64,000 nucleotides of DNA from JAANXG01 sp963731035 (lineage in GTDB: Bacteria; Pseudomonadota; Gammaproteobacteria; Arenicellales; JAANXG01), in the NCBI GenBank assembly GCA_963731035.1, contig CAVSUY010000018.1, positions 124,001 through 188,000 of the forward strand. Reading direction: 5' to 3'. Both the position numbers and the translations under genes were made by a program. The number at the start of each line of letters is the position of its first letter. Within the stretch, counting starts at the first letter, position 1. The notes beneath the pieces are model-generated. The model was not told the origin of the DNA. It was given only the letters and a program-made list of their open reading frames with translations, and ran no database searches. This document shows positions 17,242 through 25,292 of this stretch, in pieces.

Positions 17242-17880
17242 TCAGGCGCGGCGGACGGCTCCCCGCAGCTCGGACGTCCACCGGCCCAGGCTGGGCACGC
17301 GGCTCAGGATGGAATGCCACCAGGGCTCGTCTTCCTCCCCGTACTCAGCGAACCATTCCTGCACCGGTTCCTCGGAGCTGGCCAGCACGAGACGGATCTG
17401 GTGCAGCACCTCGTGAGGATCGTATTCACGTGTAGCGCGGATTCTGAGCAGAGGGATATTAGCGGCCTTCAGCGCCTTCTCCACGACGTCACCGCCCGGG
17501 GACTGCTCTCGCCGGCGCTTCTTGACGCGCGTATCCAGATCTATGGCCAGCACCGGGGAAAGGTTGTTGGGGCTGCAAAGGAGGAAGTCCACGCAGCGCC
17601 GCTGAACGCGCAGCCAATGCGCCCGCTGCTCCGGCTGAACTCCGTGGGGCTGCACGAAATCGGACAGCCTGACTTTCGGAAAGACTCGCGCGTACCGCCC
17701 CACCACCTGGATAAGAGTTGCGAAGTACCGCTGCTCGTGCTCGAGCAGGAGTGATTCACGTTTCAGATAAGACGGTGTGTCGTCCTCGAGCTTCGGCCGC
17801 TTGTGGTACACCTTGATGTACCAGGCGCACAGGGCACCGACAAGTATCAGAGCGAAGAGTGTGACGAAAATCGGTTGCAT
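17242..17880 (-). CDS. DUF2726 domain protein, membrane-anchored
   Basis: The product is about 212 aa. It has an N-terminal membrane helix (MQPIFVTLFALILVGALCAW) and a cytoplasmic DUF2726 domain from about residue 35 to 170 (SLLLEHEQRYFATLIQVV, then FLLCSPNNLSPVLAIDLD). DUF2726 resembles restriction-endonuclease-like folds of the group that also contains Vsr-type proteins; the pattern VDFLL... AIDLD with KKRR and LLRI fits a PD-(D/E)XK core, but activity is unproven. The start at 17880 puts the membrane helix at the N terminus; an upstream ATG at 17928 would add 16 residues. Confidence 0.75.
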   Translation of the reverse strand: MQPIFVTLFALILVGALCAWYIKVYHKRPKLEDDTPSYLKRESLLLEHEQRYFATLIQVVGRYARVFPKVRLSDFVQPHGVQPEQRAHWLRVQRRCVDFLLCSPNNLSPVLAIDLDTRVKKRRREQSPGGDVVEKALKAANIPLLRIRATREYDPHEVLHQIRLVLASSEEPVQEWFAEYGEEDEPWWHSILSRVPSLGRWTSELRGAVRRA

Positions 17881-18066
17881 TCGGCGGTTGACTCCAACAA
17901 ATACTCCCTGTGGCAATTTATGACACATCCATGTTCGAGTTTAGCCGCACTCGCAGCACTGACGATCCGTTTCGTCGGACCCCCTGTCGCACAATCCCGC
18001 CAGTTCGTCGGCTCCAGCCGCCGGCCCCTGGAGATGCGGGCTTCGAGGCGCCTGCAGGGGGCGCGT

Positions 18067-18738
18067 CTACTCCACTTTCAACAACTCCACCTCGAAGATC
18101 AACGCTTCGTTGGGACCGATCCGGTCGCCCGCACCCTTCATTCCGTAGGCCAGGTCGGCGGGAACATAGAATTTGTACTTGGCGCCTTCCTTCATGAGCT
18201 GCAATCCTTCCTGCCAACCCTTGATGACGCCGTTCAACGGCAAGGTGGCCGGGGTGTTTCGCTCGTAGGAACTGTCGAACACCGTTCCGTCGATCAGGGT
18301 CCCCTTGTAGTTCACTACCACCGTATCCGAAGCCTTCGGACTGGCTCCATCCCCTTTTGTCAGGACTTCGTACTGCAGTCCGCTGTCGGTGACCTTTACG
18401 CCCTCGCGCTGCTTGTTCTTCTCCAGAAACTCGTTGCTGCGTTTGAGGTTCTCGGCCGCCTGCTCCTGCAACTTGCCCTGCATGATCTTTCGCTGTTCGG
18501 CAATGGCGGTGTTCATTTCCTGGCGGCTGATCTTTGGGTCCCTGCCTTCCAGCGCATCGCGAACGGCCTGCAGAACCATATCTTTGTCCAGGTCCAATTC
18601 GTGGCTCTGCAGGGACAATCCCATCTGGTAGCCGATGGTGTAGCTGAATTTCTCTTTCTGCGAAGTAAGCTCCTGTGCCAGCACCGAAGTGCTGAGACCC
18701 AACATCGTCACGCAGATCAACAAGGCACGAATGAACAT
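18067..18738 (-). CDS. FKBP-type peptidyl-prolyl isomerase, periplasmic (FkpA/Mip-like)
   Basis: This 223-aa protein has a signal peptide (MFIRALLICVTMLGLSTSVLA), an N-terminal helical dimerisation domain (about residues 25-110) with a long charged helix, and a C-terminal FKBP domain (TVVVNYKGTLIDGTVFDSSY, GVIKGWQEGL, KFYVPADLAYG). This is the FkpA/Mip/FklB architecture: a periplasmic folding catalyst with chaperone function. It lies 112 bases after the M23 peptidase gene, on the same strand. Lack of a lipobox favours a soluble periplasmic form. Confidence 0.9.
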   Translation of the reverse strand: MFIRALLICVTMLGLSTSVLAQELTSQKEKFSYTIGYQMGLSLQSHELDLDKDMVLQAVRDALEGRDPKISRQEMNTAIAEQRKIMQGKLQEQAAENLKRSNEFLEKNKQREGVKVTDSGLQYEVLTKGDGASPKASDTVVVNYKGTLIDGTVFDSSYERNTPATLPLNGVIKGWQEGLQLMKEGAKYKFYVPADLAYGMKGAGDRIGPNEALIFEVELLKVE

Positions 18739-18850
18739 GTGAGAATTGCTCCAAGTCGAGGTTTTGGATGGCGCGCTACGATCCAGTCTAGCACGCGCTC
18801 GTTGCTCAAAGAGACGCCCGGTCCGGGTGCTGGTTACGGCCGGCGGGCCG

Positions 18851-19663
18851 TCAATGAAGTAAAAGCTCGGGATCGAGGCGCGTCTTGAACCAGTTCACGC
18901 CCCAGTGCAGGTGTGGCCCGGTCGCCCTGCCGGTAGCGCCTACCGCGCCGATCACCTCGCCTCTTGCAACCTGCTGGCCCACGCTCACGTCGATACGGCT
19001 GAGGTGAATGAATACCGAGCTGATGCCGTGTCCGTGATCGAGGATCACGGTGCCGCCGGTGAAGTACATGTCCTTGTCGACCAGAGTGATAACGCCCGGC
19101 GCCGGCGCTTTGACGGGGGTACCCTTCGGGGCCGCGAAGTCGACGCCGTAATGCGGCCGACGAGGCTTTCCGTTGAGGATGCGCTGGCTCCCGAACACGC
19201 CCGAGACACGACCTGGCACGGGGCGGATGAACCCCGCCGTGAAGTCGGTCCGGGAACCATCGGTCGTGCGCGCGCTCGCTATCATCTCGCTCTCCCTGCG
19301 GATACGCTTCAGGGCCTTGGGGCCGGGGGTCACTTCGGCCGACGGCAGTCCATTGATCCGTTCGGTCGGATACTTGCGCTGCTCCACCCGCAGAGTCCGG
19401 TGCTCGACGCCACCGTCGGGGTACGCCACGTCCAGCCGGGCGGCGGGCGCGGCATCCCGATCGAAGCCGATCACGAATACGCCCGCCGGCGACACGTTCA
19501 CCCTGGTGCCGTCCAGGCTTACTTCGGAACCGGGGGTGACGCGGCCGATCACCATGCCTCCCTGCTCCATGGGACCGTCCAGAGAGAGCACGCCGGCCGG
19601 CGCCGCGGTGACCGCCAGGCAAGCGAGCAGGACTGAAACCAAGTACATCCGGGGATTGCGCAA
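18851..19663 (-). CDS. M23-family metallopeptidase
   Basis: This 270-aa exported protein has a signal peptide (ending AAPAG near residue 24). An N-terminal beta-rich domain (about 25-150, GRVTPGSEVSLDGTRVNVSP) precedes an LytM/M23 peptidase domain. The zinc ligands are in place: HYGVD, and the final HLHWGVN, with the additional histidine in VFIHLSR. M23 enzymes cut peptidoglycan cross-bridges or, when degenerate, activate amidases; the ligand set here looks complete, so direct cleavage is likely. It begins 6 bases after the thrS stop, so it is likely co-transcribed with thrS. Confidence 0.9.
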   Translation of the reverse strand: MRNPRMYLVSVLLACLAVTAAPAGVLSLDGPMEQGGMVIGRVTPGSEVSLDGTRVNVSPAGVFVIGFDRDAAPAARLDVAYPDGGVEHRTLRVEQRKYPTERINGLPSAEVTPGPKALKRIRRESEMIASARTTDGSRTDFTAGFIRPVPGRVSGVFGSQRILNGKPRRPHYGVDFAAPKGTPVKAPAPGVITLVDKDMYFTGGTVILDHGHGISSVFIHLSRIDVSVGQQVARGEVIGAVGATGRATGPHLHWGVNWFKTRLDPELLLH

Positions 19664-19669
19664 ATCGCG

Positions 19670-21592
19670 TCAGTCCCGCGGTACGGCGCCGGCGGCCCCC
19701 GCGAGACCGTTCACGATATCGTCGAAGGCAAGCGTGTCCTGATCCCGGGTTCCGAAACGACGCACGGTGACGGTTCGCTCTTCCGCCTCACGTCGTCCGA
19801 GAATCAACATCATCGGGATCTTCATCTCGCTGTGCTCGCGCACCTTGTAGGAGATCTTCTCGTTGCGCAGGTCCACGTCCACCCGCACGCCCCGCTGCCG
19901 CAGCGCCGCCGTCAACTCCATCGCATAATCGTCGGCATCGGAAACGATCGTGGCAACCACGGCCTGCACCGGCGCGAGCCATAGCGGCAGCGCTCCGGCA
20001 TGGTGCTCCAGCAGAATTCCCAGGAAGCGCTCCAGGGACCCCAGGGCGGCGCGGTGCAGGAGCACCGGTACGTGCTTGTCCCCGTCCTCCCCGATGTAGT
20101 AGGCGCCCAAGCGCCCCGGCAGGTTGAGGTCCACCTGCAGCGTGCCGCACTGCCAGTCGCGGCCGATGGCATCGCGCAGCACGAACTCCAGCTTGGGGCC
20201 GTAGAAGGCACCCTCGCCAGGATTCAGGCTGTATTCCAGACCCGTGGCGACCGCAGCGTCCTCAAGAGCTTTTTCGGCCGTATCCCAGACCTCGTCGGCC
20301 CCCACCCGCTTCTCCGGTCGATCGGCGAACTTGATGCGGATGTCGTCAAAACCGAGGTCGTGATAGACCTCCTGGATCAACTGGCAGAAGCGCTTGCTCT
20401 CGTCGGTGATCTGATCCTCGGTGCAGAAGATATGGCCGTCGTCCTGCATGAAAGAGCGCACCCGCATCAGACCCAGGAGGGCGCCGGACGGCTCGAAGCG
20501 ATGTACCTTGCCGAACTCCCCCAGCCGCAACGGCAACTCCCGGTAGCTGCGCAGATGGTTGTTGAAGATCTGCACCGCCCCCGGGCAGTTCATCGGTTTC
20601 ATGGCCAGCGTGCGGTCCTTGTCCGTATCGGTGGTGAACATGTTCTCGCCGAAGGCTTCCCAGTGGCCTGAGGCTTCCCACAGGCTCAGGTCCATCATGT
20701 CCGGCGTATTGACCTCCTGGTAGCCGGATGCGAGCAGCTTGCGTCGCATGTATTCGATGAGGGTTTGGATGATGGTCCACCCTTTGTGATGCCAGAACAC
20801 GGACCCCGGCGCCTGTTCCTGAAAGTGAAACAAGTCCAGCTGCCGGCCCAAGCGGCGATGGTCCCGCTTCTCCGCCTCCTCGAGCATCGTCAGGTAGGCA
20901 TTCAGGTCCTTGTCGTTGGACCAGGCTGTGCCGTATACCCTTTGCAGCATCTCGTTGTTCGAGTCGCCCCGCCAGTAGGCGCCGGCCAACTTGGTGAGCT
21001 TGAACGCCTTGCCCAGCTTGCCCGTCGAGGGCAGGTGCGGGCCGCGGCACAGATCGACGAAGGCGCCCTGGCGGTAGATGGTGATCACCTCGTCATCGGG
21101 CAGGTCCTCAATGATCAGGGCCTTGTACTCCTCGCCGACGCCGCGGAAGTAGTTGACGGCCTCCTGCCGGTCCCAGACCTCGCGCACGATCTGCTCATCG
21201 CGATCGACGATCTCGCGCATGCGCTCCTCCATGCGCTCGAGGTCGTCCGGCGTAAACGGCTCCTCGCGGGCGAAGTCGTAGTAGAAGCCGTTTTCGATGG
21301 ACGGGCCGATGGTGACCTGGGTCTCCGGAAACAGCTCCTTGGCGGCCTCGGCGAGGACATGGGCGGCGTCGTGGCGCAGCAGATCCAGCCCCTCCGGTGA
21401 ATCGCGGGTGACGATCTCCACTCCCGCATTGCGCTCTATGGGCCGCGTGAGGTCCACCAGAATTCCGTCCACACGGATGGCGACCGCCCGCTTCGACAGA
21501 GACTTGCCGATTCCGTCCGCGATCTCGAGGCCGGTCGGAGGCGCGTCGAAGGAACGGATTGATCCGTCCGGAAACATCACATCGATTGACAT
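19670..21592 (-). CDS. thrS: Threonyl-tRNA synthetase
   Basis: ThrRS charges tRNA-Thr. The 640-aa protein has all four domains: TGS (residues 1-62, DVMFPDGSIRSFDAP), the editing SAD domain (HDAAHVLAEA ... IENGFYYDF), the class II catalytic core (MKPMNCPGAVQIF, then MRVRSFMQDDGHIF) and the anticodon-binding domain. The start at 21592 (MSIDVMF) is the family start; an upstream in-frame ATG would add 27 residues of unrelated sequence. Usually thrS precedes infC-rpmI-rplT in gammaproteobacteria; here it is followed by the M23 peptidase gene instead. Confidence 0.97.
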   Translation of the reverse strand: MSIDVMFPDGSIRSFDAPPTGLEIADGIGKSLSKRAVAIRVDGILVDLTRPIERNAGVEIVTRDSPEGLDLLRHDAAHVLAEAAKELFPETQVTIGPSIENGFYYDFAREEPFTPDDLERMEERMREIVDRDEQIVREVWDRQEAVNYFRGVGEEYKALIIEDLPDDEVITIYRQGAFVDLCRGPHLPSTGKLGKAFKLTKLAGAYWRGDSNNEMLQRVYGTAWSNDKDLNAYLTMLEEAEKRDHRRLGRQLDLFHFQEQAPGSVFWHHKGWTIIQTLIEYMRRKLLASGYQEVNTPDMMDLSLWEASGHWEAFGENMFTTDTDKDRTLAMKPMNCPGAVQIFNNHLRSYRELPLRLGEFGKVHRFEPSGALLGLMRVRSFMQDDGHIFCTEDQITDESKRFCQLIQEVYHDLGFDDIRIKFADRPEKRVGADEVWDTAEKALEDAAVATGLEYSLNPGEGAFYGPKLEFVLRDAIGRDWQCGTLQVDLNLPGRLGAYYIGEDGDKHVPVLLHRAALGSLERFLGILLEHHAGALPLWLAPVQAVVATIVSDADDYAMELTAALRQRGVRVDVDLRNEKISYKVREHSEMKIPMMLILGRREAEERTVTVRRFGTRDQDTLAFDDIVNGLAGAAGAVPRD

Positions 21593-21684
21593 ACTTCTAT
21601 ACTCTTCTATCTTGACTGCTGTGGGCAGTGTGCTCAAATCCGGATCGGCTGTGCATGAAACGGACGCTGACACGGAACCTGGAA

Positions 21685-21730
21685 ATCAAACAAAAAGCCA
21701 GGCGCTGCCTGGCGTCGTTTATGTTATAAC
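21685..21730 (-). promoter_or_regulatory. Hairpin plus U-tract upstream of thrS, with palindromic -10 element
   Basis: Reading the minus strand, GCCAGGC-AGC-GCCTGGC (21713-21697) is followed at once by TTTTTGTTT (21696-21688), the form of an intrinsic terminator. Ten bases before it lies GTTATAAC (21730-21723), a palindrome that supplies TATAAC on both strands and may serve thrS and the divergent dihydroorotase gene. No gene upstream would need this terminator, so it may be an attenuator in the thrS leader, or thrS may start from a promoter below it. Confidence 0.5.
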
Positions 21731-21766
21731 GACTGGCATCCATTCAGCAATTCGCGGCAGCTCGAC

Positions 21767-23116
21767 ATGGCCAAACGACTGATAGTCAACGCCCGGATCG
21801 TAAACGAGGACAGTATCCGCGAAGTCGATCTGCTCATCCATAACGGCCGCATCGATAAGATCGCCGGCTCCATCGAAGGCCAGGCCGGGTGGGAAACCTT
21901 CGACGTCCAGGGCAAGCATATTCTACCCGGAATGATCGACGACCAGGTCCACTTCCGTCAGCCCGGCGCCACCCAAAAGGGCGATATCGCCAGTGAGTCC
22001 GCGGCGGCGGTAGCGGGCGGGATCACCAGCTTCATGGACATGCCGAACGTCAATCCGCCCACGTTGAACGGCGAACGTCTGGAGGAGAAGTACCGTATGG
22101 CCGCCGACAACGCGCGCGCCAACTACGGCTTCTACCTCGGTGCCAGCAACGAGAACATCCGGGACATCGAGTCCCTGGCCCCGAACCAGGCATGCGGCGT
22201 CAAAGTCTTCATGGGGGCATCCACGGGCAACCTGCTGGTGGACGACCCGGAGGCGCTGAACGCCGTCTTTGCGCGCTCCCCGGTGCCGATAGTTACTCAC
22301 TGCGAGGATACGCCTACCATACTGGCCAACGAACGACATTACCGGAACGTGTACGGAGAGAACGTTCCCATGGAGATGCACCCTCACATCCGCAGCGCGG
22401 ATGCCTGCTACATGTCGAGCTCGCTGGCCGTCGACCTCGCCAGCCAGCACCGCGCCAGGCTGCACGTACTGCACCTGACAACCGCCCGGGAGCTAACCCT
22501 GTTCTCGAATGCGCCCCTTGCGCAGAAACGCATTACCGCCGAAGTGTGCGTGCATCACTTGTTCTTCGACGACAGCGACTATGCCTCCAAGGGCACACTG
22601 ATCAAGTGCAATCCGGCAATCAAGACCGATGTGGACAAGCAGGCGCTGCTGCGGGCGGTGTTGGAGAACCGCATCGACGTCATCGCCACCGACCATGCCC
22701 CCCACACCTGGGAGGAGAAGCAGCAGCCCTACTTCAGCGCGCCGGCGGGCCTGCCCCTGGTACAGCACGCCCTACCTTCCCTGCTGCAGCAGTACCACCT
22801 GGGACGCCTGACACTGCCAACCATCGTCGAGAAGACCAGCCATGCCCCGGCGCGCGTGTTCGGCGTGATGGAGCGTGGGTTCATCCGCGAGGGGTACTGG
22901 GCGGACCTGGCCGTGGTCGACCTCCATGCGCCGTTCACGGTCACCAAGAGCAACATACTATACAAATGCGGCTGGTCGCCGTTCGAGGGCTACACGTTTC
23001 ACTCGTCGATCGTCGCCACCTTCGTCAACGGCCGCCTGGCCTACCTCAACGGCAAGGTTGCTCCCGGCGTACACGGACAGCGACTGCAGTTCGACAACTA
23101 CGAAGACCGGCGTTGA
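21767..23116 (+). CDS. pyrC: Dihydroorotase (amidohydrolase family)
   Basis: The enzyme interconverts carbamoyl aspartate and dihydroorotate in pyrimidine synthesis. At 449 aa it is of the long, class I-like type. Metal-site landmarks are visible: GMIDDQVHFRQPG near residue 60, the lysine in CGVKVFMGASTGN that is normally carboxylated, VTHCED, LHVLHLTTARE and ATDHAPHTWEEK. In the first motif the usual first histidine is replaced by glutamine (DDQVHFR); this DDQVHF form is known to me from other long dihydroorotases, so it is not evidence of inactivity. Hydantoinase-like enzymes are the main alternative. It is divergent from thrS. Confidence 0.87.
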   Translation: MAKRLIVNARIVNEDSIREVDLLIHNGRIDKIAGSIEGQAGWETFDVQGKHILPGMIDDQVHFRQPGATQKGDIASESAAAVAGGITSFMDMPNVNPPTLNGERLEEKYRMAADNARANYGFYLGASNENIRDIESLAPNQACGVKVFMGASTGNLLVDDPEALNAVFARSPVPIVTHCEDTPTILANERHYRNVYGENVPMEMHPHIRSADACYMSSSLAVDLASQHRARLHVLHLTTARELTLFSNAPLAQKRITAEVCVHHLFFDDSDYASKGTLIKCNPAIKTDVDKQALLRAVLENRIDVIATDHAPHTWEEKQQPYFSAPAGLPLVQHALPSLLQQYHLGRLTLPTIVEKTSHAPARVFGVMERGFIREGYWADLAVVDLHAPFTVTKSNILYKCGWSPFEGYTFHSSIVATFVNGRLAYLNGKVAPGVHGQRLQFDNYEDRR

Positions 23117-23274
23117 ACAACCGCGGTTGAAGGCCCCGCCACGCGCAGGCCCCCAGAGACATGGCATGTCGCCAGTCTTGGCAAACAGGCGAACCGTCAA
23201 CCCTCTCTCCGTCCCTCTCCCACTCGTTGGAGAGGGAGAGTCCGCCTACGCCCTTTCCGGAAATTGAAATCACG

Positions 23275-23300
23275 GATTGCAGGAGCGGCTTCAGCCGCGA
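23275..23300 (+). repeat. Single REP-type unit
   Basis: One copy of the REP unit, GATTGCAGGAGCGGCTTCAG and CCGCGA, with one change (C for T) from the consensus at 1900, 15808 and 46670. Unlike the other sites it has no inverted partner nearby. Confidence 0.8.
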
Positions 23301-23362
23301 CCACGCCGCCGGAAATCCCGCTACGCCGGGAACGAGATGCCGCCGACCGACAGGGAGGTGCA

Positions 23363-23444
23363 CTGGGATTGCTCCAGGCAATCCCAGCATTTCCTCCGTC
23401 CATGGAGGTCAGGAAGTGCGGCAGACCGCCGGGAGCGAGATGCC
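23363..23444 (+). repeat. ~85-base intergenic repeat module (copy 2 of 3)
   Basis: It contains the hairpin CTGGGATTGC-TCCAG-GCAATCCCAG (23363-23387), the palindrome CCTCCGTCCATGGAGG (23393-23408) and the tail GCCGGGAGCGAGATGCC-like segment to 23444. It matches 37427-37510 closely on the same strand, and 10165-10250 on the other. Confidence 0.85.
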
Positions 23445-23450
23445 GCCGAG

Positions 23451-24851
23451 CTACACGCTGTTGACGTAATCGATCAGGCGGCCGATTCGCTGAACGGTCT
23501 GTTCCCTGCCCAGGATCGCCAGCGTCTGGTCGATAGGTGGCGACACCGCAGCGCCGGCCACGGCCACGCGCACGGGCTGGGCCACCTTGCCGAGTCCCAC
23601 GTCGAATTCCCCCGCCACGGCATGGAGCCGCTCATGGATCGCCTCGGCCGTCCAGGGCTCCAGGGCCCCGAGGTGACTGTGCAAGGCGGCGAGGATCCTT
23701 ACGGCATCGCCCTGGACATGCTTCTTCAAGGCCTTGGGGTCGTAGTCCTTCACCTCCTGAAAGAAGAAACGCGACCGCTCCACGAGCTCGACCAGGGTCT
23801 TGGAGCGATCACGGTTCACCTCGATCACTCCCCGCCAGTTCGGCTGCGCATCAATATCGATGCCGGCCTTGTCGAAGTGGTAGCGCGCGTGGTGCTTCAA
23901 CTCGTCCACGGGCGTTGCCTTCATGTGCTCGTAGTTGACCCAAAGCAGCTTCTCCGGATCGAACACGGCCGAGCTGCGGTGCACCGCGTCTATGTCGAAC
24001 AGCTCCACGAGCTGCTCGACGCTGAAGATCTCGTCGTCTCCGTGGGACCAACCGAGGCGCGCCAGGTAGTTCAACATGGCTTGGGGCAGAAAGCCCTGCT
24101 CCCGGTACTCGGTGACACTCACCGCGCCGTGGCGCTTGGACATGCGCTTGCCGTCCGAGCCGAGGATCATGGGCACGTGGGCGTAGACGGGCAGAGGCGC
24201 CCCCAGGGCCTTGATGATGTTGATCTGGCGCGGGGTATTGTTGATGTGATCGTCACCGCGGATGACGTGTGTGATCTCCATATCCACGTCGTCCACCACC
24301 ACGGTCAGGTTATAGGTGGGCGTCCCGTCCGACCGCGCAATGATGAGGTCGTCCAGCTCGCCGTTGCTGATCACGATCCGGCCCCGGATCACGTCGTCGA
24401 TGACGACGTCCCCTTCGCGCGGATTCTTGAACCGGACCACCGGGCTCACGCCGGGTACGGGTTCGGTGCGCTCGCGGCAGCGCCCGTCGTAGCGCGGCTT
24501 GAGGCCCTGGGCGCGTTGCTGCTCGCGCATCTGCTCCAGCTCCTCGCGGCTGCAATAGCAGTGGTATGCCCGGCCCTCGTCCAGCAGCTTGCGGATCACC
24601 TCGTCATAACGGTCCAGGCGTCGGGTCTGGTAGAACGGCCCCTCGTCGTAGTCCAGGTCCAGCCACGCCAGGCCGTCGAATATCGCCTGCACCGAGGCCT
24701 CGGTCGACCGTTCGCGGTCGGTATCCTCTATGCGCAGCACCATCCGGCCCTGGTGCCGCCGGGTAAACAGCCAGTTGAACAAGGCGGTGCGTGCGCCGCC
24801 GATATGCAGAGAACCGGTCGGGCTGGGGGGAAACCGGGTTCGGACCGTCAT
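23451..24851 (-). CDS. gltX: Glutamyl-tRNA synthetase
   Basis: GluRS charges tRNA-Glu. The 466-aa protein shows the class I motifs: HIGH form PSPTGSLHIGGARTALFNWL near the N terminus and KMSKR form GKRMSKRHGAVSVTEY in the middle, followed by the helical anticodon-binding domain. A CxC-x-Y-C type zinc segment is partly visible (YHCYCSREELEQMR). The start codon overlaps the sufE stop by 4 bases, and the gene closes the cysS-sufE-gltX run. Some bacteria have two GltX forms with different tRNA range; no second copy is in this window. Confidence 0.96.
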   Translation of the reverse strand: MTVRTRFPPSPTGSLHIGGARTALFNWLFTRRHQGRMVLRIEDTDRERSTEASVQAIFDGLAWLDLDYDEGPFYQTRRLDRYDEVIRKLLDEGRAYHCYCSREELEQMREQQRAQGLKPRYDGRCRERTEPVPGVSPVVRFKNPREGDVVIDDVIRGRIVISNGELDDLIIARSDGTPTYNLTVVVDDVDMEITHVIRGDDHINNTPRQINIIKALGAPLPVYAHVPMILGSDGKRMSKRHGAVSVTEYREQGFLPQAMLNYLARLGWSHGDDEIFSVEQLVELFDIDAVHRSSAVFDPEKLLWVNYEHMKATPVDELKHHARYHFDKAGIDIDAQPNWRGVIEVNRDRSKTLVELVERSRFFFQEVKDYDPKALKKHVQGDAVRILAALHSHLGALEPWTAEAIHERLHAVAGEFDVGLGKVAQPVRVAVAGAAVSPPIDQTLAILGREQTVQRIGRLIDYVNSV

Positions 24852-25285
24852 GGCGCGCCCACCGCCTGCTCTTGGTACCTTTTGGCTCTGCCATACAGGG
24901 TGGCAAGCATGGCGTGCAGCCCGTTGCTGCGAGTGGGGCTGAGATGTTCGTCGAAGCCGATCTCGCCGATGAAATCCGGGGAAGAGTCCAGAATGTCACC
25001 GGGACGCCTGTCGCCGTAGACCCGCGTCAGTACGGCTATGAGACCGGAAACGATGGCGGCGTCGCTGATTCCCCGGAACCGCATGCGTCCTTCCTCCAGC
25101 TCGGTGTGAAACCAGACCTGCGACTGGCAGCCGCGGATCTTGTTGGCGTCGCTGCGCCATTCCTCCGGAAATTCCGGCAGCTCCTTCCCGAGGTCGATCA
25201 GGTACTCGTAACGGCCCATCCAATCGTCGAACAGCCCGAACTCGTCGATCACCTCCCGCTGCGCCTGTTGCACTTCGTTGCTCAT
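24848..25285 (-). CDS. sufE: SufE-type cysteine desulfuration protein
   Basis: SufE takes sulfur from a cysteine desulfurase (SufS or CsdA) and passes it to iron-sulfur assembly. The 145-aa protein has the acceptor cysteine in KIRGCQSQVWF and the family ends LYDLGKELPEFPE-like and GFDEHLSPTRSNGLHAML. The start at 25285 (MSNEVQQAQREV) gives the normal length; upstream in-frame sequence belongs to cysS in another frame. It lies 7 bases after cysS and overlaps gltX by 4 bases, an unusual sandwich between two aminoacyl-tRNA synthetase genes. Confidence 0.93.
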   Translation of the reverse strand: MSNEVQQAQREVIDEFGLFDDWMGRYEYLIDLGKELPEFPEEWRSDANKIRGCQSQVWFHTELEEGRMRFRGISDAAIVSGLIAVLTRVYGDRRPGDILDSSPDFIGEIGFDEHLSPTRSNGLHAMLATLYGRAKRYQEQAVGAP

Positions 25286-25292
25286 GGTCTGC

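Larger units (their letters stand above)
23117..23450. other. Gene-free repeat region between pyrC and gltX
   Basis: This 334-base space lies between convergent genes. It holds a hairpin-rich CCCTCTCCC...GGAGAGGGAGAG stretch (about 23212-23240), a single REP-type unit (23275-23300) and one copy of the 85-base repeat module (23363-23444). No gene is supported. There is no T-tract terminator. Confidence 0.7.

Noticed and set aside
23277..25019. A 580-codon open frame on the plus strand
   Set aside because: It begins in repeats and runs antisense to gltX and sufE, whose motifs are intact on the minus strand.
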